From contig CM055198.1 of assembly GCA_029224185.1 (NCBI GenBank), forward strand, positions 6,824,210-6,888,209: a stretch of 64,000 bases of DNA, written 5' to 3'. The notes under the pieces are model-generated. The model had not been told where the DNA came from and did not search any database. It saw only the letters and a list, made by a program, of their open reading frames with translations. Numbering within the stretch: the stretch's first letter is position 1; every line of letters begins with the position of its first letter. This stretch comes from Karalla daura. Taxonomy: Eukaryota; Chordata; Actinopteri; Chaetodontiformes; Leiognathidae. Made by a program: the position numbers and the translations under genes. Shown piece by piece: positions 12,340 to 25,754 of the stretch.

Positions 12340-14098
12340 GCACGGCAGAGGCAGTGAACAGCTGGGTCAGGTCACAACCTGTAAAGCCACACTGCCAGAA
12401 CATCCAGCGAGACAGGATAACACAGTGTAGAGCCACGCAGTGCCATCACACCAGGAGACGGCCCCGACACGGGGTTGGTGGGAGGAGGCCGGGCCTCCGT
12501 CAGCTGAGCAGAAATAGCATTGATTTGTGTTGCTCCTCGTTCCTCCGACGTGATATTATATAATGGCTTGGAGCAGACAGGAAAACAACCCGATCAACTT
12601 TTAAGTTTCACAGACAGCATTCAAACGCCATCTTTACTCTGCATCGCGTGTGTGCTTTTAAAATCCGGGATGAAACGTACCACCTAAACAAGGTGGGTAA
12701 AAAAAAAAAGGTTTAGCGGAGCTTGACCTCCACATTAGGGTGTGAATTCACGCGTAGAAATAAAACGTATTGATTCTAAGATTAGAAAATGATTATGGAT
12801 TTGGGACACCGACATATAAACACGTTACGCTAAATAAATAAATAAATGAATCAAGACCAAATCCTTCACTGCTCAGCAGTCACTCTAAACAACACAGTCT
12901 CAAGACCCTTTGTGCTCCCTAAGTTGAATGTCAGAATATAATTATGCAAAATAGATCCAAAATATTCCAAAAACGGCCTCCCTCACACTTTGAGTAATTT
13001 TTCAGACATGCCTGATTAGTTCACCAGCTTCTCAAGACGAGTGGTTCTTCTGACTCCTGCAACACATGTGGTCTGACGCTCCTGCCTCGTCCCCCAGGCA
13101 CTCAAACACAGCCCGAATAAGAGCAGCAACATGCGTGCAAGAAGAGAAAATAATGCTCCCAACCCTCTCCACATTGTTTATCTACTGTTACACACGGGTC
13201 CAACCCTTTGAAGTCAGTGCTTTATAATAATTTACACCACACCTCGGCTGTCTTTTAGTGTAATGCATGGCGTCGCACCTCGAGAAAAACACTTTCCACT
13301 GAAGACTGGTTGAGAAGAGAAATTCACACATCATCTCTGCTGCGTCGAGAGACCGGCAAGGCACGGGCTACAAATAGGCTGCAGCATCTACCTGCTGTGG
13401 GACTAAAACTAAACACGTACAAAGTGATGACAACTCGCGGCTTAAAGTGCAAACTTCTAATTCTGCCACTGGTTATTGCTGAGCCTGAGAGACTGCGTTC
13501 AGGATAAATGGATTCAATATAAACCCAGGAATATTCAATGTAACCCCAAGATGCAGACTCCACCACTGAGGAAGTTATTAAGCTTTATCATCGGGGCTAT
13601 TACGTATCGTAAAATATCCTCGTTATTAGTTGGGGCTGGAATACACTTAAAGCCCAGTGCAGTGGGTGTGATCAAATATGTGCGTGGCAGTGAAATCCTT
13701 CTGTGAAAAACCAGTGGCTGGATTCATCCAAACAGGGAGGGCTACGATCAATATGTGAATAATCATCGAGAGGGTGCACAGTGTGGGATACCGCACGCCA
13801 GTTTGCACGAGCAGGAACTACATCAAAGAAGCTTTATCTTCAAAAAGAATTTTAAAAAAAAGAAACAACAATTTGACTCGAATGCTATCTGGGGGTCTTC
13901 AAATGAGTTGAAAACAATGTTGGTCCAGTATGGTCCAGAGCCATAAGTGATGTCGCTCTTACAGGAGGGACAGTTAAGTGTAGCTATCGCAGTGTGAACC
14001 AGAGCTTTACCCACAGCCATTTAGTCAACAAGAGGACAAGCACTGCAAGCCAAGCAGAAGACCTGCCTGGAGCCAGAGAGCTGACTCTGTATGTGCAT
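12340..14098. other. Unique non-coding block
   Basis: A short AAAT run lies near 12832-12848. Otherwise ordinary unique DNA with no exon, RNA gene or clear mobile element. Confidence 0.45.
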
Positions 14099-14099
14099 G

Positions 14100-14161
14100 C
14101 GAGTGTGTGTGCGTGTGTGTGTGTGTGTACTTCAGTGTGTGTGCTTGTGTGTGTGTGTGTG
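14100..14161. repeat. (GT)n microsatellite, interrupted
   Basis: Two GT blocks separated by TACTTCA and CTT interruptions. Confidence 0.85.
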
Positions 14162-14169
14162 TTTGGTAG

Positions 14170-15760
14170 CCCACTGACACTGCAGCACTGCTCTCTCTAT
14201 GCATCTAACGAGTGTTCCGAGTGTGAGCAAACGTGCCACGGAGAGCTGCGATGTCACAGACATTAACCCCAGACAGCAGCGCAACAGCGCCGCGTGCCAT
14301 TAATACACAATTGCAATCACAATACGAGCGATTCATCGGGGGTAGCTGGGCAGCAAATGACGTGTAGGTCATGCCTTCAGTCTCATCAAGAGCAGCGCTT
14401 TCTGCTCTTCTTCTATCCAACCTCTCCATCACTGTCCATCAGCAGAATGATGCAGGGAGACGTACAAGAACTAGAATCCACAGCACTTATATTAGCAATA
14501 GTGACAACAAAGGCCCGAGCGGTGACTCCTAGGAACCTGCATGTAATGGTTTGGTTTTTGTGTCTGTGTTTTTTTTTTCTCTCTTCCCAGTATCACCATT
14601 AATCTGGCATGACACTGGCCATCTGCAGATGACATCAGGAAATCACTGCTCACATGCTGTCTGTGCGTACGCGCTAGGCTCTGTTGCAGGAAGAAAAAAA
14701 AAACTGCAGGCAGGACAGGAGCAGCGGCCCTGTCTTTCCTCCTCTTGTGCAACAAAAAAAAAAAAGAAAAAAGAAAATTGGCTCCATCAGACGTTTGCAT
14801 CTGAACCGGAGAAGCAGCGTGGTCTACCCCTCTCGGAGGAGGTACTCTAATTCCCTCCTGAGGGAGACTCAGCCTTGAATATCTTAGGTTTCAAATCTGT
14901 TCAGCTAATGTCATTGGTGTACACTGCATTGTCAGAAAAAAATGAAAAAATGCTGCAGAAAGACTCAAGCGGTCTGCTTGATGTATACTTGAATGATAAC
15001 AAGCGCCATCTGTGTCGTCCATGTGGCTGTTACATGCTTGTCAGAGTAAAAACTTCTGCCGCGAATCATCTAAAAACCTGTGGCCTCATCGATCACGAGC
15101 AGGTATCCGCTCTCGGGTGTGCAGCTCTCCGATTTGAAGACTCGCCACGGACCCTGCTCTCCTTCAGTCCAGCTGTGCGGTGAATAAAGACTCGCCAGCG
15201 TGCTATCACCGCCGTGGCCGATATGGCCTTCCTACCCCCACCCCCTCTCCCCACCTCTCCTGCTGCGGCCCCTCTCACAGCGCCACGCACGGGCAGCCCC
15301 GTTCCCGCCGCGTGCCGAGAGATGGGAATAAAACTGCGCTGGTATCGAACGTCCCCCTGCCGAGCTCGCCGGGTCACTCTCATATCATGACATCCTGCCC
15401 GCGTTGTTTCATGCGAGAAGCGATGGATACGGGACTGCGGGCGGCTCCGTCTGAGGCACTCTGTCACGAGCAGTGGCAATAACGTCAAGTTTCAACACAC
15501 AGGCGTCATTGAACTTCAGCTGGCCATTCAGCGAATCAAAGTTGATTTTGCGCCTTCACCATCTTGCCTGAAATAAGACTTGGTGGTGTCCAGGTTAGGT
15601 GTGCCAAGCCCCCGTAAAATTGCTATCATAACCTTCTGCTCTCACTTGGACGGGCTCGTTATGTTTGGGAGCTAATTAATGATGTCAGGACAAGCCCCTG
15701 TTGGTCTTATTATTGTAATTGTCATGCATCAGTACAAAGCTGCTCCACACAAGTAAAAAT
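14170..15760. other. Unique non-coding block with a moderately CpG-rich segment
   Basis: Poly-A tracts lie near 14692-14703 and 14752-14766. The part from about 15070 to 15470 is richer in CpG than its surroundings, and open frames on both strands there reflect the GC content. No splice-flanked exon is evident. Confidence 0.4.
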
Positions 15761-15764
15761 CTGA

Positions 15765-16205
15765 TTAACCCTCCCGTTGTGTTCCACTCAAGTCTGACCG
15801 AGTCACTTATTTCCTCTCTGATGAAATACACTTAATTTCATCTGATTGCAAAAAAGGCTCCATGACTTTGTGCACACCTGGGATCTGATTGAGTAATTTT
15901 TGTGGCCCTGCCAAAATAACTTTCTAAACATATAATAAAGGACATATACTCAGATGAAGAATTATATACAATCTATCAAGGAATGATTCATTTCATTATT
16001 GGACATTAATGGTTTAAAATCAGTGTTACTTAGTTACTTGGTGTTACTGATAATTACTATTATTAGTATTTGGTGGTAAATAAAGCAAGATGTTTCATCT
16101 GAGTATTTGTTACAGAAAGAACAAAAACAACAAGACACAAGTGAAGGAGCTGTCAGACATCAGGTAATTGAGGCCCACCGGATGTAAATGCCAAACAGAG
16201 GTTAA
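15765..16205. mobile_element. Possible degraded piggyBac-like non-autonomous element
   Basis: A TTAA at 15765-15768 is followed by CCCTCCCGTTGTG, which resembles the start of teleost piggyBac-type MITEs (TTAA then CCCTCCTGTTGTC). A second TTAA at 16202-16205 is preceded by GAGG. The inverted-repeat match between the ends is weak, and the usual 3' terminus is not preserved. This may be a truncated copy or a coincidence. Confidence 0.22.
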
Positions 16206-16984
16206 CATCTCATCACAACAATACTGAACAATGTAATGTAATAAAATATGTTTCACTGCACATTCATAATGATCTCAAACGATTCTGACATTTTTACCAG
16301 GGTCACCAGGCCGTAACGTGGCATCAACAAATAACAAAAGGTGGTATGACACCTAATAAACTGGCCTTCAAACCAACAGAGGCTTTTTCTGTCCGTTAGA
16401 ACAACGTATACCGTGGAAAGGACAGACCCGCTTTATTGTACTGTACAGACACTAAGACACACAGTGCACTTCTCACGCTCCAGCAAGGACTGCCTACGTC
16501 AGATCTTTTCATTCTCTCCCCCTCGTTTCTGCTCTCCTCCACACTTAAAAGATTTAACAGAGGAGTTCCTGATTTTTTTTTTTGAGCTAGTAACATTAAG
16601 AGTAGTTGAGGCAAGAAACCTCTCACGAGTGAAGCATTTCTTCATGTTGTGGCGCAGCCCGAGAATGGAGGAAGGCAAATCAAGGCAGATGAATGGTGCT
16701 GCTTTGGAGCATTTGGAAATGCACGAAGATGTGACGAGAATTTTGTCATAAAGAGGAGTTTCAACAGTTTGGGGAGCACGCTGAATGCTCGTTCACTTTC
16801 CTGCCTTAGAGTCAGATGAGAAGATTGACGTCGGTCCTCAGCAGAGCTGATGTCAGGCTTAATTTAACATGCACTGGAAGCGAACAGCTACCGTAGCTCT
16901 GCGAGTCCAGAGGTATATAAAAACCAAAGAAACTCACCTACGAGCGGCTCCAGCACATAATGTCCTTTAAGATGACAAATAGTT

Positions 16985-17165
16985 GTTTTTACACTCCTAA
17001 GGTTGTGGACAGAAGCAGGCTACCTGCCTGCAGTCTTCCAGCTAAATTAAATCAACCAGCTGCTGGCTGTAGCTCCTTATTTATTGGACTGATATGAAAG
17101 AGGAACAAGTTGTTTCATCTCATTCTCAGCAAGAAACCAAGTGAGCATTATTCCTGAAATAGAAT
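16985..17165 (-). repeat. Dispersed teleost repeat, reverse copy
   Basis: Read in reverse, this segment has TTTC-TTGCTGAGAATGAGA, then a block near TACAGCCAGCAGCTGGTTGA, then AGCTGGAAGACTGCAGG and GCCTGCTTCTGTCCACAACC. This matches the order of a repeat common in teleost genomes (TTGCCGAGAGTTAGATGAG, then AGCCAGCAGCCGGTTAGCTT, then GACTGGAAACAGG, then CTGGCTCTGTCCAAAGG). A forward relative lies at 40185-40350. I do not know the formal family name. Confidence 0.5.
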
Positions 17166-17318
17166 AATGAAAATGAAATAGACAATGAACTGCTTCACAT
17201 TTCTTTTTTACTAGCAGTGTTGTAAATTAGCGCGACTGTAAAATTCTTGCATAAATGTAGACTTACATTTCCTTTTTTTTACGAGCTCCCCATCATTCTG
17301 TCCATTCTTAGATGAGCT

Positions 17319-17346
17319 GCTACTTGCTACTTGCTACTTGCTACTT
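17319..17346. repeat. Four tandem copies of a 7-mer (GCTACTT)
   Basis: GCTACTT is repeated four times without mismatch. Confidence 0.85.
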
Positions 17347-17763
17347 GGCATTACCGGAAGCTGTTTAACCTATGGTCAAAGTGGACAGCAGCAAAAATAA
17401 TTTCACTTTCCTGACTTTGGTTAACATTCCTGCAGACCAAACCAGAAATATCAGAAATATCCCCAGCAGGTCATGGAGACAGATTTCATACTGGGGACTC
17501 AGTCATGTACGCAGCCTAGCAACTGCTTACATCCGAGAGCGATGGTCTGCCTGTGTGTCTGAATTTCCAGCCGTGATCGACTCTTTCCGAGGTGCTGTGA
17601 GCCACCCTGGGTTTCACTCCACTCTGAGCTGTGTCTCTACACGCCAAACACTAATAGAGTTTACATCAAAGATTTTCCTCCCACTGTGACAGCCGAGCAG
17701 ATACTCACACACTCTGCCTCTTGCCTCACTGTTCACAACCGACTGCCCTCTCCTCCCTCTAGC

Positions 17764-17767
17764 TCTC

Positions 17768-17800
<33 letters not shown>
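17764..17800. repeat. (TC)n microsatellite
   Basis: TC units with one TTTC interruption. Confidence 0.85.
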
Positions 17801-18939
17801 CATTTCCCACCTGGTGCTGGTAGCGGTGTGGAGTGTCACCTTGGTCTGCGCCCACCGGCCTGTGGCTAGATGATGATTTATGGCTGAGGAAGGCGGGGGT
17901 TTGGGAGATGAAGTTGGTGGATGGCTAGCTTTAAAATCACTTGTGGCGGTGTGTGAAAGCGTGGCATGATGAATGAATGTGGTCTCTGCACGCCAATCAA
18001 AATGATCTTCCTCCAGCGTACAGTGGGTTTTAGATTCATCCAGAGACTGCGTGCTGCTTTGTCTTCTTCTAATGATCTTTTTCTTAACCTCCCCCTCCGC
18101 TCTGTGCTCCTGTGCGTTAGAATGAAGACGTATGGAAGAGGGTGAGCAGATAGCTCTCTTTAAGATGGAAACGCACCGAGATGCCCTCAAGAATGTTTTG
18201 AAAGCCAAGAAATTAACGGGCTACATGTCTAGTGAGGCACAGATGAAATGCATCTTTATTTCAAAGCTTTCCTGGATAGCAGACAATTGTAGCCTATTGT
18301 GTAGCAATCATTAAAGCAGGAAAAAAAAGAAGACCGTTGGACGTTGATGGTGAAAAATGGTGTGCTGTGTACAGAAAGGCCCATTCTTTATTGTTCTTGC
18401 TTTAGACATTTGTCAGTGAGGAACAGTGAACAAAAACACGAGTGTAGGTGTGTGACAATCAATATAATGGATGAGAAGTATTTAGAGAGTGACAGTAATG
18501 ACCTGTCTTTTACCTTCTCTGGAGTGCAAATGATGATATAATAAGTCATTTAAATGCAGGTTTTTACTGGTATCATCAAGAGAACTGGGATCAGGATCTT
18601 GCTTATTATGTTAATATAATTCACACTATGTTTATTTTATATGAATAAAATCATACATATCAGTGGGAACAAGAACCTCTGTGATGTGTGGCTCTCAGTG
18701 AGAAGTCGCTGCCCACGGCTCACTGAACAGACCCTGTGCCGCATGCAAAGCAGTGTGGCTCTCCCGCACATTTCTACTGAAGATAGTGGAAAGTTCTCTG
18801 ATTTTCAGTTTCACCACATGGCACACATCTTAAAGAATGGCATTCAGTCTGAGAGTGGTGCTTTAAAGCATGCGCAATCAGAAAAAAAACAAGTAATATC
18901 AGTTGAAATGATTTGCCTTGAAAGGTTTTCTTTGAACCA
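17801..18939. other. Unique non-coding block
   Basis: No exon or mobile element recognised. Open frames of 60-149 codons here carry no known motif. Confidence 0.45.
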
Positions 18940-19090
18940 AAGGCCTTTCTGTGTTCTGAGATTGCATGTTCTCCCCAGCCTTTCTCTGGGTGCTCAAAGT
19001 CCAAAACCATGCATTTTAACTCTAAATTGTCCCTATGTGTAAGTGTGAGAGTGAATGGCGTGTGTGTGCTCTGGGATGTGTTGGTATGGT
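18940..19090 (+). mobile_element. SINE-like repeat fragment (middle part)
   Basis: The order GGCCTTTCTGTGT, GCATGTTCTCCCC, AGTCCAAAACCATGCATTTT, CTCTAAATTGTCCCTATGTG and GTGAGAGTGAATGG follows the body of a short interspersed repeat widespread in teleosts. The tRNA-like head is missing. It abuts the GATA array. Confidence 0.6.
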
Positions 19091-19111
19091 AATCTGTCTA
19101 TCTATGAAGAT

Positions 19112-19367
<256 letters not shown>

Positions 19368-19460
19368 AACTTTATTGATCCCTTTGGGAGGTTCCCATCG
19401 CTGGATATATGCGCCAGCAGGCCCCCGCAACACTGTTTTGTACCAAGGCAGTAAGACAAT
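19368..19460 (-). mobile_element. 3' end of a fish non-LTR retrotransposon
   Basis: On the minus strand the sequence ends in GGGATCAATAAAGTTTC followed by (TATC)n. Teleost non-LTR elements often end in a GGGATCAATAAAGT-type 3' terminus plus a short-unit tail. Only the last 90 bases or so are recognisable, so this is a heavily 5'-truncated insertion. The exact clade is not assigned. Confidence 0.5.
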
Positions 19461-19464
19461 GAAT

Positions 19465-22400
19465 TACATGGCTATTGTTGTGTGTAAAACAAAACCTTCA
19501 TCACTGCTTATTTTTTTGAACCAAAACAGTGTGAGTGAGCAAGTTGCAGTGGCCAAGACCGCCCAGCGACCAGTTGTCAATACTGTATGCATACTGTCTG
19601 AGTCACACAGACAGACTGTGCTTTGCCTCTCCATCTGAGTCCATTCATATGTCAGTGATATCACAGCTACATATTGTTGCCCTGCTCTGTCATCTCCCAC
19701 TGAACATATTGTCTGGGGTGCAAAACTGGAAATCTGTTGAAAGGTTCTGAAAAGGACATTCATGTATTATTTGTCACTTCGGAACAAGGCAAATGAAACC
19801 ATCGTAACCATGCTATTTCCACTGGTTTTAAGACTGAACTATATTGCCATTGGGATAACCAATGGGGTTTTGCAGTAGGACCTTTTGAGATCAGACAGGA
19901 GTCCATAGTTCTGTAACTCTGACTACCCATAATGCACTGCAACACTAATGTCCGTACTGCTGGCCGAGTTGAATCTTTACAAACCCCATGGGCTTGGTTC
20001 TGGTCAGACCGAAATAAGTTTTCACAATTTCTTCTCACAATTGGTCTAAAAATATGGTGAGAAATTGTTGCACAGGCAATTTCCAGTTCAGCCTGGAGCC
20101 CAGAAAAAGATACACCAGTTGGGTGGAGGTTTTTTTTTTTTCTTTTTTCTCCCCGAACAGTGGCTATCCTGTGCTCCATCAGGATATTTCAAAGCTGCAC
20201 AACTGGCCCAGTTCCCTGCATGAGGCGACAATAGCGTCACCACGCAGTAATGAATCAAATTAAGTGGAGTGTCAGCTAGGCTAACAGAGCTCTCCTTCTC
20301 CTCTCAGCGTGAAAAGAAATAGTTTCATGCCTCCAATTTGTCTCCCCCTGCCCTTGCTGGCGCATATTTTTTTTTGCGTTTCATCTTTAAAAAAGAAAAA
20401 TAGTGAATAAAATTACGCTTCTGGCAAAAACGCGAGGAACAGGAGTGGGGGAATCCAAATGGAAATGTGGAATCTTTATTCATGTCTAAAAGTCAGAGGT
20501 GGCGGGGTTGACTGGAGTAGAGCGCGGACGTAACTTTAGGCTCCGTGTAAACATATGTGAGGACATAAATGATGTCGCCACAGGGTGCGCTGTGCCTCTT
20601 GCACTCGCCTGTGAAGATTAAAGTACCTGGGGGGGGTGATACGAGCACAGAGTGATACTTTACAGTGACAGAACAAACGACACAGCAATATGCTGATGGT
20701 ATGGTGATGAGCAAGACACAAGATGAAAGTGTAAGAGCAGAAGATGGAGGGCAAGAGAAAGGAGTCATATTTTTGAATGAATAAATACACACTTAGGGCT
20801 CGGTGCAACAGTGACGCCGATGGCTCTTGTTTGCCTCTGGTATGTAAAAAAAAAACAAAACAAAGGTTTTGCACTGAAGTCTGCCTACCTGAGCAAATCA
20901 GGCGAATCAGTATTCTTACAGGCCACAGTGCTATGATCACAGTGGGAAACCGCACAGATTAAAACGCTTGACCTTTTCTGCCACTGGTGTTGTGATGCAC
21001 AGAAAAGCAGAAGAGCAGAAAACGAAGCCCCCCTCCCCATTACAGTAATCCTAAATGTCTGACAAAGGTCTGCTGTGGTGGTGCTGTATTTGGAGTTTGC
21101 GTCTTGGCTGATGTGCTTTTTACTCTTTCCAGAATGTTGTGGTGTGTTTGGGGCGGGGTTGTAGGCCTCTCTGCCGTCAGATCCGTCCTCCTCCCTGATG
21201 GACTCCTCTCCTGCTTGGAACCTGTTGCTTGCCTGCCCAGTTGTTGCATGTGGGTGGGGGAGAGCAGCCATTTTATTCAAAACCTGTTTACGTGACTGTC
21301 AGCGAACTTTGCTTTGTGTCGCATTAATAAATTAGACCAGGTGGTTTTAGCTTTTAGGTAGGGTCACTTTTGCTTATTATCCTGGCCTTCGTTGTCCCTG
21401 ATGCGTTACTGTTACATTTGGGCAATAAACTCTTAACACCTTTGAGCTGCCATTTACTCCCCTTTTATGGCTTTACCAGTTGACCATTATTCCGAGGCAT
21501 GTGTTTTTTCCACAGTTGAAGCAGCAGGAGTAGGAAGGCACCCCTAACCAACAATGCCCACCTGTTGTTGACTTAAGAAGGGCCCGAGATCTAAATATAT
21601 TATGTAATGCGTCTCAGTTTCAAGGAAAAGTGAGAAGGAGACAAACAGAGATTCAATCACTGGGAGTCCGCACCAGACACTCAGACCTAAGCAGGCACTG
21701 AAACACATTTCAGGTGTCTATTACCATGTTCAGTCACCCTTGTTTAAACTATCTGATGATAAGTACGAGCTTGACAGCGAATAAGCACTGATGTAAGCAA
21801 GTACAACATGGTGAAGAAACCAAATGTGTTTTTTTTCTTTTTTTTGACTGGAGAAGCACTCAAAAGACAGTAAAAAAAAGCACCAAATGCCAATAACCGC
21901 TTGTTTCTCGCAAACTCTGGATAAAACCCAACAGATTTTCCATGATTAATTCTGTTTTAAAGCAGCCTTGCTTGCCTGTGACACACACTTCAATACATGT
22001 CAGAATAATATATATGTACACCATAATAAAGTGACAGAGGAAAGAAGAAAGAGGCCGACCATATTGGTTTTGTAATATAAATGATCAATCTTCTAAGCAG
22101 AGGCTAAATCCTGGATGGCAAAATCTTTTACGATTTACAGAGGGAAAAAAAACAAAGCAGAGTCAGGGTGGAGAGCGGGAGAGAGTCCACATTGAAAATG
22201 ACAGGAAAAAAAGAAAAAAGTGAGATTATCCGTGGCCTTTCGCTGTGGTTCTAATCCATACTTTACAATATTGTCGCCCAGAGCCAGAGGAGCATGAATC
22301 TGGTGTATGGCACAGTCTATAGGAACACTTAGTGGACAAAAGAACAGAGGGAAACAGAGGATATTACACAGTGGACCAAAGTAATCTGTCTCTCTACTGC

Positions 22401-22980
22401 AAGATAAGTCTGTTACTGTGAGTCTCTGGGCGCTGGGGGAGCAAACGTGCACACTTTACACTTTCCCCACATTCTTCCTCAATTGTGCATCAAAGTGTGA
22501 CACGCAAAAGCTAAAAATATTCGACGAGACTTCTCCACCAGGTGCAGTAATGAGATTCATACAAAGGACTGGACCTGACCGTCCCCACCATGGAAAGGCC
22601 ATCTGCGAATCAACCTCACTGAGTCCGTGAATGTGCTCACACTCCTGCAATCACGCGTATTCACAGGCGGCGCTCGAAGCCATTTATGAAAGCGAGCGGC
22701 CATTTCCAGAGTGCCGCGATTAAGGGAGAGGGTCTATTTTGCATCGGCAGTCGCAAACCAAAAGGTGTATCCAATGTCTTGGGGGCACGGGGAGAAGATG
22801 AATAAGCGAGCCGGCAAAAGAGTGGCTCTATATATAGCAGGTAATCTGTCATCTCATTTTTGTCATCTCCCTTCCCCTCCTTTTTTGCTTTGAGGAATGA
22901 GGGATTGATGTTCTGAAGATCAGAGGAAGTAAGGAGGGAATCTTGGAGGCTTGGAGAGAGGAGAATAAGAAGAGTGTGTT

Positions 22981-22982
<2 letters not shown>
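19465..22982. other. Unique non-coding block
   Basis: Poly-T/poly-A tracts at about 20130-20145, 20366-20375, 21826-21846 and 22143-22152. No exon, RNA gene or recognisable transposon. Confidence 0.45.

Positions 22983-23025
<43 letters not shown>
22983..23025. repeat. (GT)n microsatellite
   Basis: About 21 GT units, essentially uninterrupted. Confidence 0.92.
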
Positions 23026-23026
<1 letters not shown>

Positions 23027-23382
23027 GGGAGGAGGAGCCGGAGGAGGAGGTGGAGGGAGCCTGCGCTGAGCGACTGATGACTGCTGTTTTTAGAGACCCA
23101 GTTGCAGCTGGCCGGAGTCCAAGCAGAATAGCTCAACTCTCACAGCAACGAGAAGAAAAGTACGAAAGGAAAACTATCCGTCTGACACTTTGAAAAGATT
23201 TCCGTCCTCAGAATCCCGTCCTACACTGCAAAAATACCATTTCCTCTCAACCTGCAACACCACCGCTGCCTGGAGTCACATATTTCTGAAGTGGATACTG
23301 TTTGAACATCCTGTCAGCTCTGGCAGGTTGGATTCTCCATCAGGGAGATCAGTGAGAGACAAATGCACCTTGTTCACAAGAG

Positions 23383-23404
23383 CACACATACACACACACA
23401 CACA
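23383..23404. repeat. (CA)n microsatellite
   Basis: Short CA run with one T interruption. Confidence 0.8.
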
Positions 23405-23742
23405 TGTTACAACACAGTTGGGAAAATGCTGAGGGGCCTTATGAAGCTGCGATTCATGAGCTTTGCCTTTTGGTCACTTCAAAGCAGAGATGAAGGAGTG
23501 GATAAAGAGGAAGCAAAGAGACGGGGGGTGGTGAATGGAGCAAGATGGAGCGGAGGAGTGAGACGCGGCAGGGCAGAGAGATGAGAGCGAGTAGCGGCAG
23601 GATGAAATGCGGAGATGAAAGACAGAGAGTGGGCTCAGTCGGCGAAACAGAAAGACAAAAAGCGCAGGAAGGGCAGATTTGCTTGGGAGAGCATATGGGA
23701 CACACAAGGGGCGAAGGCACAAACATAGGGAGAAGTCTGCGC

Positions 23743-23763
23743 TCACACACACACACACACACA
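23743..23763. repeat. (CA)n microsatellite
   Basis: About 10 CA units. Confidence 0.85.
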
Positions 23764-23799
23764 AACACTGGCAGAACCTGGGGAGACGAATGTGGAGCA

Positions 23800-24750
23800 C
23801 GAGCGAGAGGTATGGGAGGCCGAGCCTCGCCCCTGCAAGCGCGTCCAAACTAAAGCAGCAACTTTCTGCTGAGAGAGAATCCCCCTGATCTCAGCGCGGT
23901 GCAGAGTTTCTCTGATGAGCAGCTACGGTAGGGCCCGCAGGCACGCACTGATACATTTGGGAACGGGAGAAGGGGCGGGAGGGGGGGTCATTAGAATAAC
24001 TCAACCATTCATAGACGGTAGACAAGTTAGCTAGCAAGCTCCATCTAGAAACATTTCCCCTGAATAATTCACAGAGGTGTAAATAAAATATATCCAGTGG
24101 CCTTCACCTTAAAAAAAAAAATAAAAAAAATGAAACGAGATCGCTGCCGTGCTGAGTAATGAATTCTTCCCTTGCAGATGAGTTCAGATATCACAGGCTA
24201 ACGTGGAAAAAAAAGAGAGAGATCCCGCCTCAAAATTCAGTTATTCAGATTGATGTTCAAGGTGCGGGCCTGCGCTGCTCGATTTAAAACAGAATATTGC
24301 ATTGATGTGTCTGCGCCCGATAATGACGCTAAAAATCTCTCCAGAAGTGTGCGGGAATCACAACATCGGTGACTGCACCGATGTCCAAAAGATTGCGATT
24401 GTCAAAAAAAAAAAAAAAACAATAACTGGCAAACGTTGTTATCCATCGTGGGGCGCGCGGCGGGCGCATTGCCATCCTTTAATTTTCCCGGAATAACACA
24501 TGATGGCGGAGCGCTTATTGCTTTTCTCCTGCAGCGAGGAGGGCAATATTTTCTGCATAATGCATGAACGCCGCGACGTGGCCCCAAATCATCCCCAAAA
24601 CAAATAGCCTCATAATCAATGGGGCGGCGTGCTGTGTGTGCGTGTCACACACCGGGCCCTGCTCTCGCTCATGACGGAGTGCCACACAGACAGACGGGGG
24701 GACGAGAGAGAGAGAGCGAATAAGCCTCACAGGCTGTGATGCCGTCGTCC
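23800..24750. other. Unique non-coding block, CpG-enriched at its end
   Basis: A-rich tracts near 24112-24131 and 24403-24420. From about 24440 on, CpG content rises (GCGCGGCGGGCGC, AACGCCGCGACGTGG). No exon supported. Confidence 0.4.
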
Positions 24751-24779
24751 GTGCGTGTGTGTGTGTGTGTGTGCGTGTG
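24751..24779. repeat. (GT)n microsatellite
   Basis: GT units with GC interruptions at both ends. Confidence 0.85.
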
Positions 24780-24784
24780 CTCGC

Positions 24785-25710
24785 GGAAACCCGCAATACA
24801 AGCCGAGTAAGAATCGATACGGGCCGCAGACGATCCCTCATCGCCGCTCCTGTGATTATGACGATCACCGCGGGCGGGTTGGGAAACGGATCACGCTGCC
24901 CTGCCGGCTCCAGGCCGCCGCTTTTGGCACACAAAACCCCTTTTTATTTCCAAAAGGTCAATCGATAAGAGAGCTGGCTCCGCTCCTCCCGTCACCCTTG
25001 TATTTCTGAAATTACGCAATAATCGGTTTTCAATGGGTCTCGTGGGAGTGTGAAACTCCCTGGGAGCATACAGTAGCGGACCGTGTCATCCCGAGACTCA
25101 AATTTAAAAAAGCAAGAAGTTGGGGGGGAGGGAGAGAAAAAAAGCTACGGTGCTTTCAGAAATTTAAGTCACCGTTCACCCATGATGCATCTGAAACCTC
25201 CGGTCCTAACATGAGTCTGAAGTCCATTTTTGGAACATGGATACATACATGGTTCAAAGGCATTTAAGCACTTCTTTTTTCTCAAAGTCAGAATGAGGCA
25301 GATTTCAGACACGACCCGCTCTCACAACATTTCTAGGGCCCTGTTTTCTTGTCTTTGCACTTCTCTAAGCGTCCAAGTGCCAAGGTTGAGAAAACTTAAA
25401 AGATGTCTCCTGGTTGAGCCCTCAGAGACAGACATCTAAGGACAGCTGCTCTTCCTCCCCCTCCTCCTTTTCTCTCATTGCCTTCCTCCCTCTGTCACTC
25501 ACAGACAAACTTTTAGCTCCCCTCTTCCAGCCCCACCCCTCCAAACTCACCATATTTCCTCTCCATCTGTTGTCTTACAAAGCGCTCTTGCTCCCCGTTC
25601 CTTCCACACACATTCTTTTTTTTTTTCATTTACTCACAATGAATAATTGTACCATAAGGGCAAATGGGTCAAGTGTGTAGTGTGGGTAGTTAGTCAGCCA
25701 GATAGGCAGC

Positions 25711-25712
<2 letters not shown>
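24785..25712. other. Unique non-coding block
   Basis: CpG-enriched at its start (to about 24910), then ordinary sequence with pyrimidine-rich stretches near 25440-25600. No gene seen. Confidence 0.4.
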
Positions 25713-25748
<36 letters not shown>

Positions 25749-25749
25749 A
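25713..25749. repeat. (GT)n microsatellite
   Basis: About 17 GT units ending in GCGTGT. Confidence 0.9.
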
Positions 25750-25754
25750 CGATG

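Noticed and set aside
17319..17346. GCTACTT repeated four times, considered as a regulatory element
   Set aside because: A short perfect tandem repeat with no partner sites. Replication slippage is the simplest explanation.
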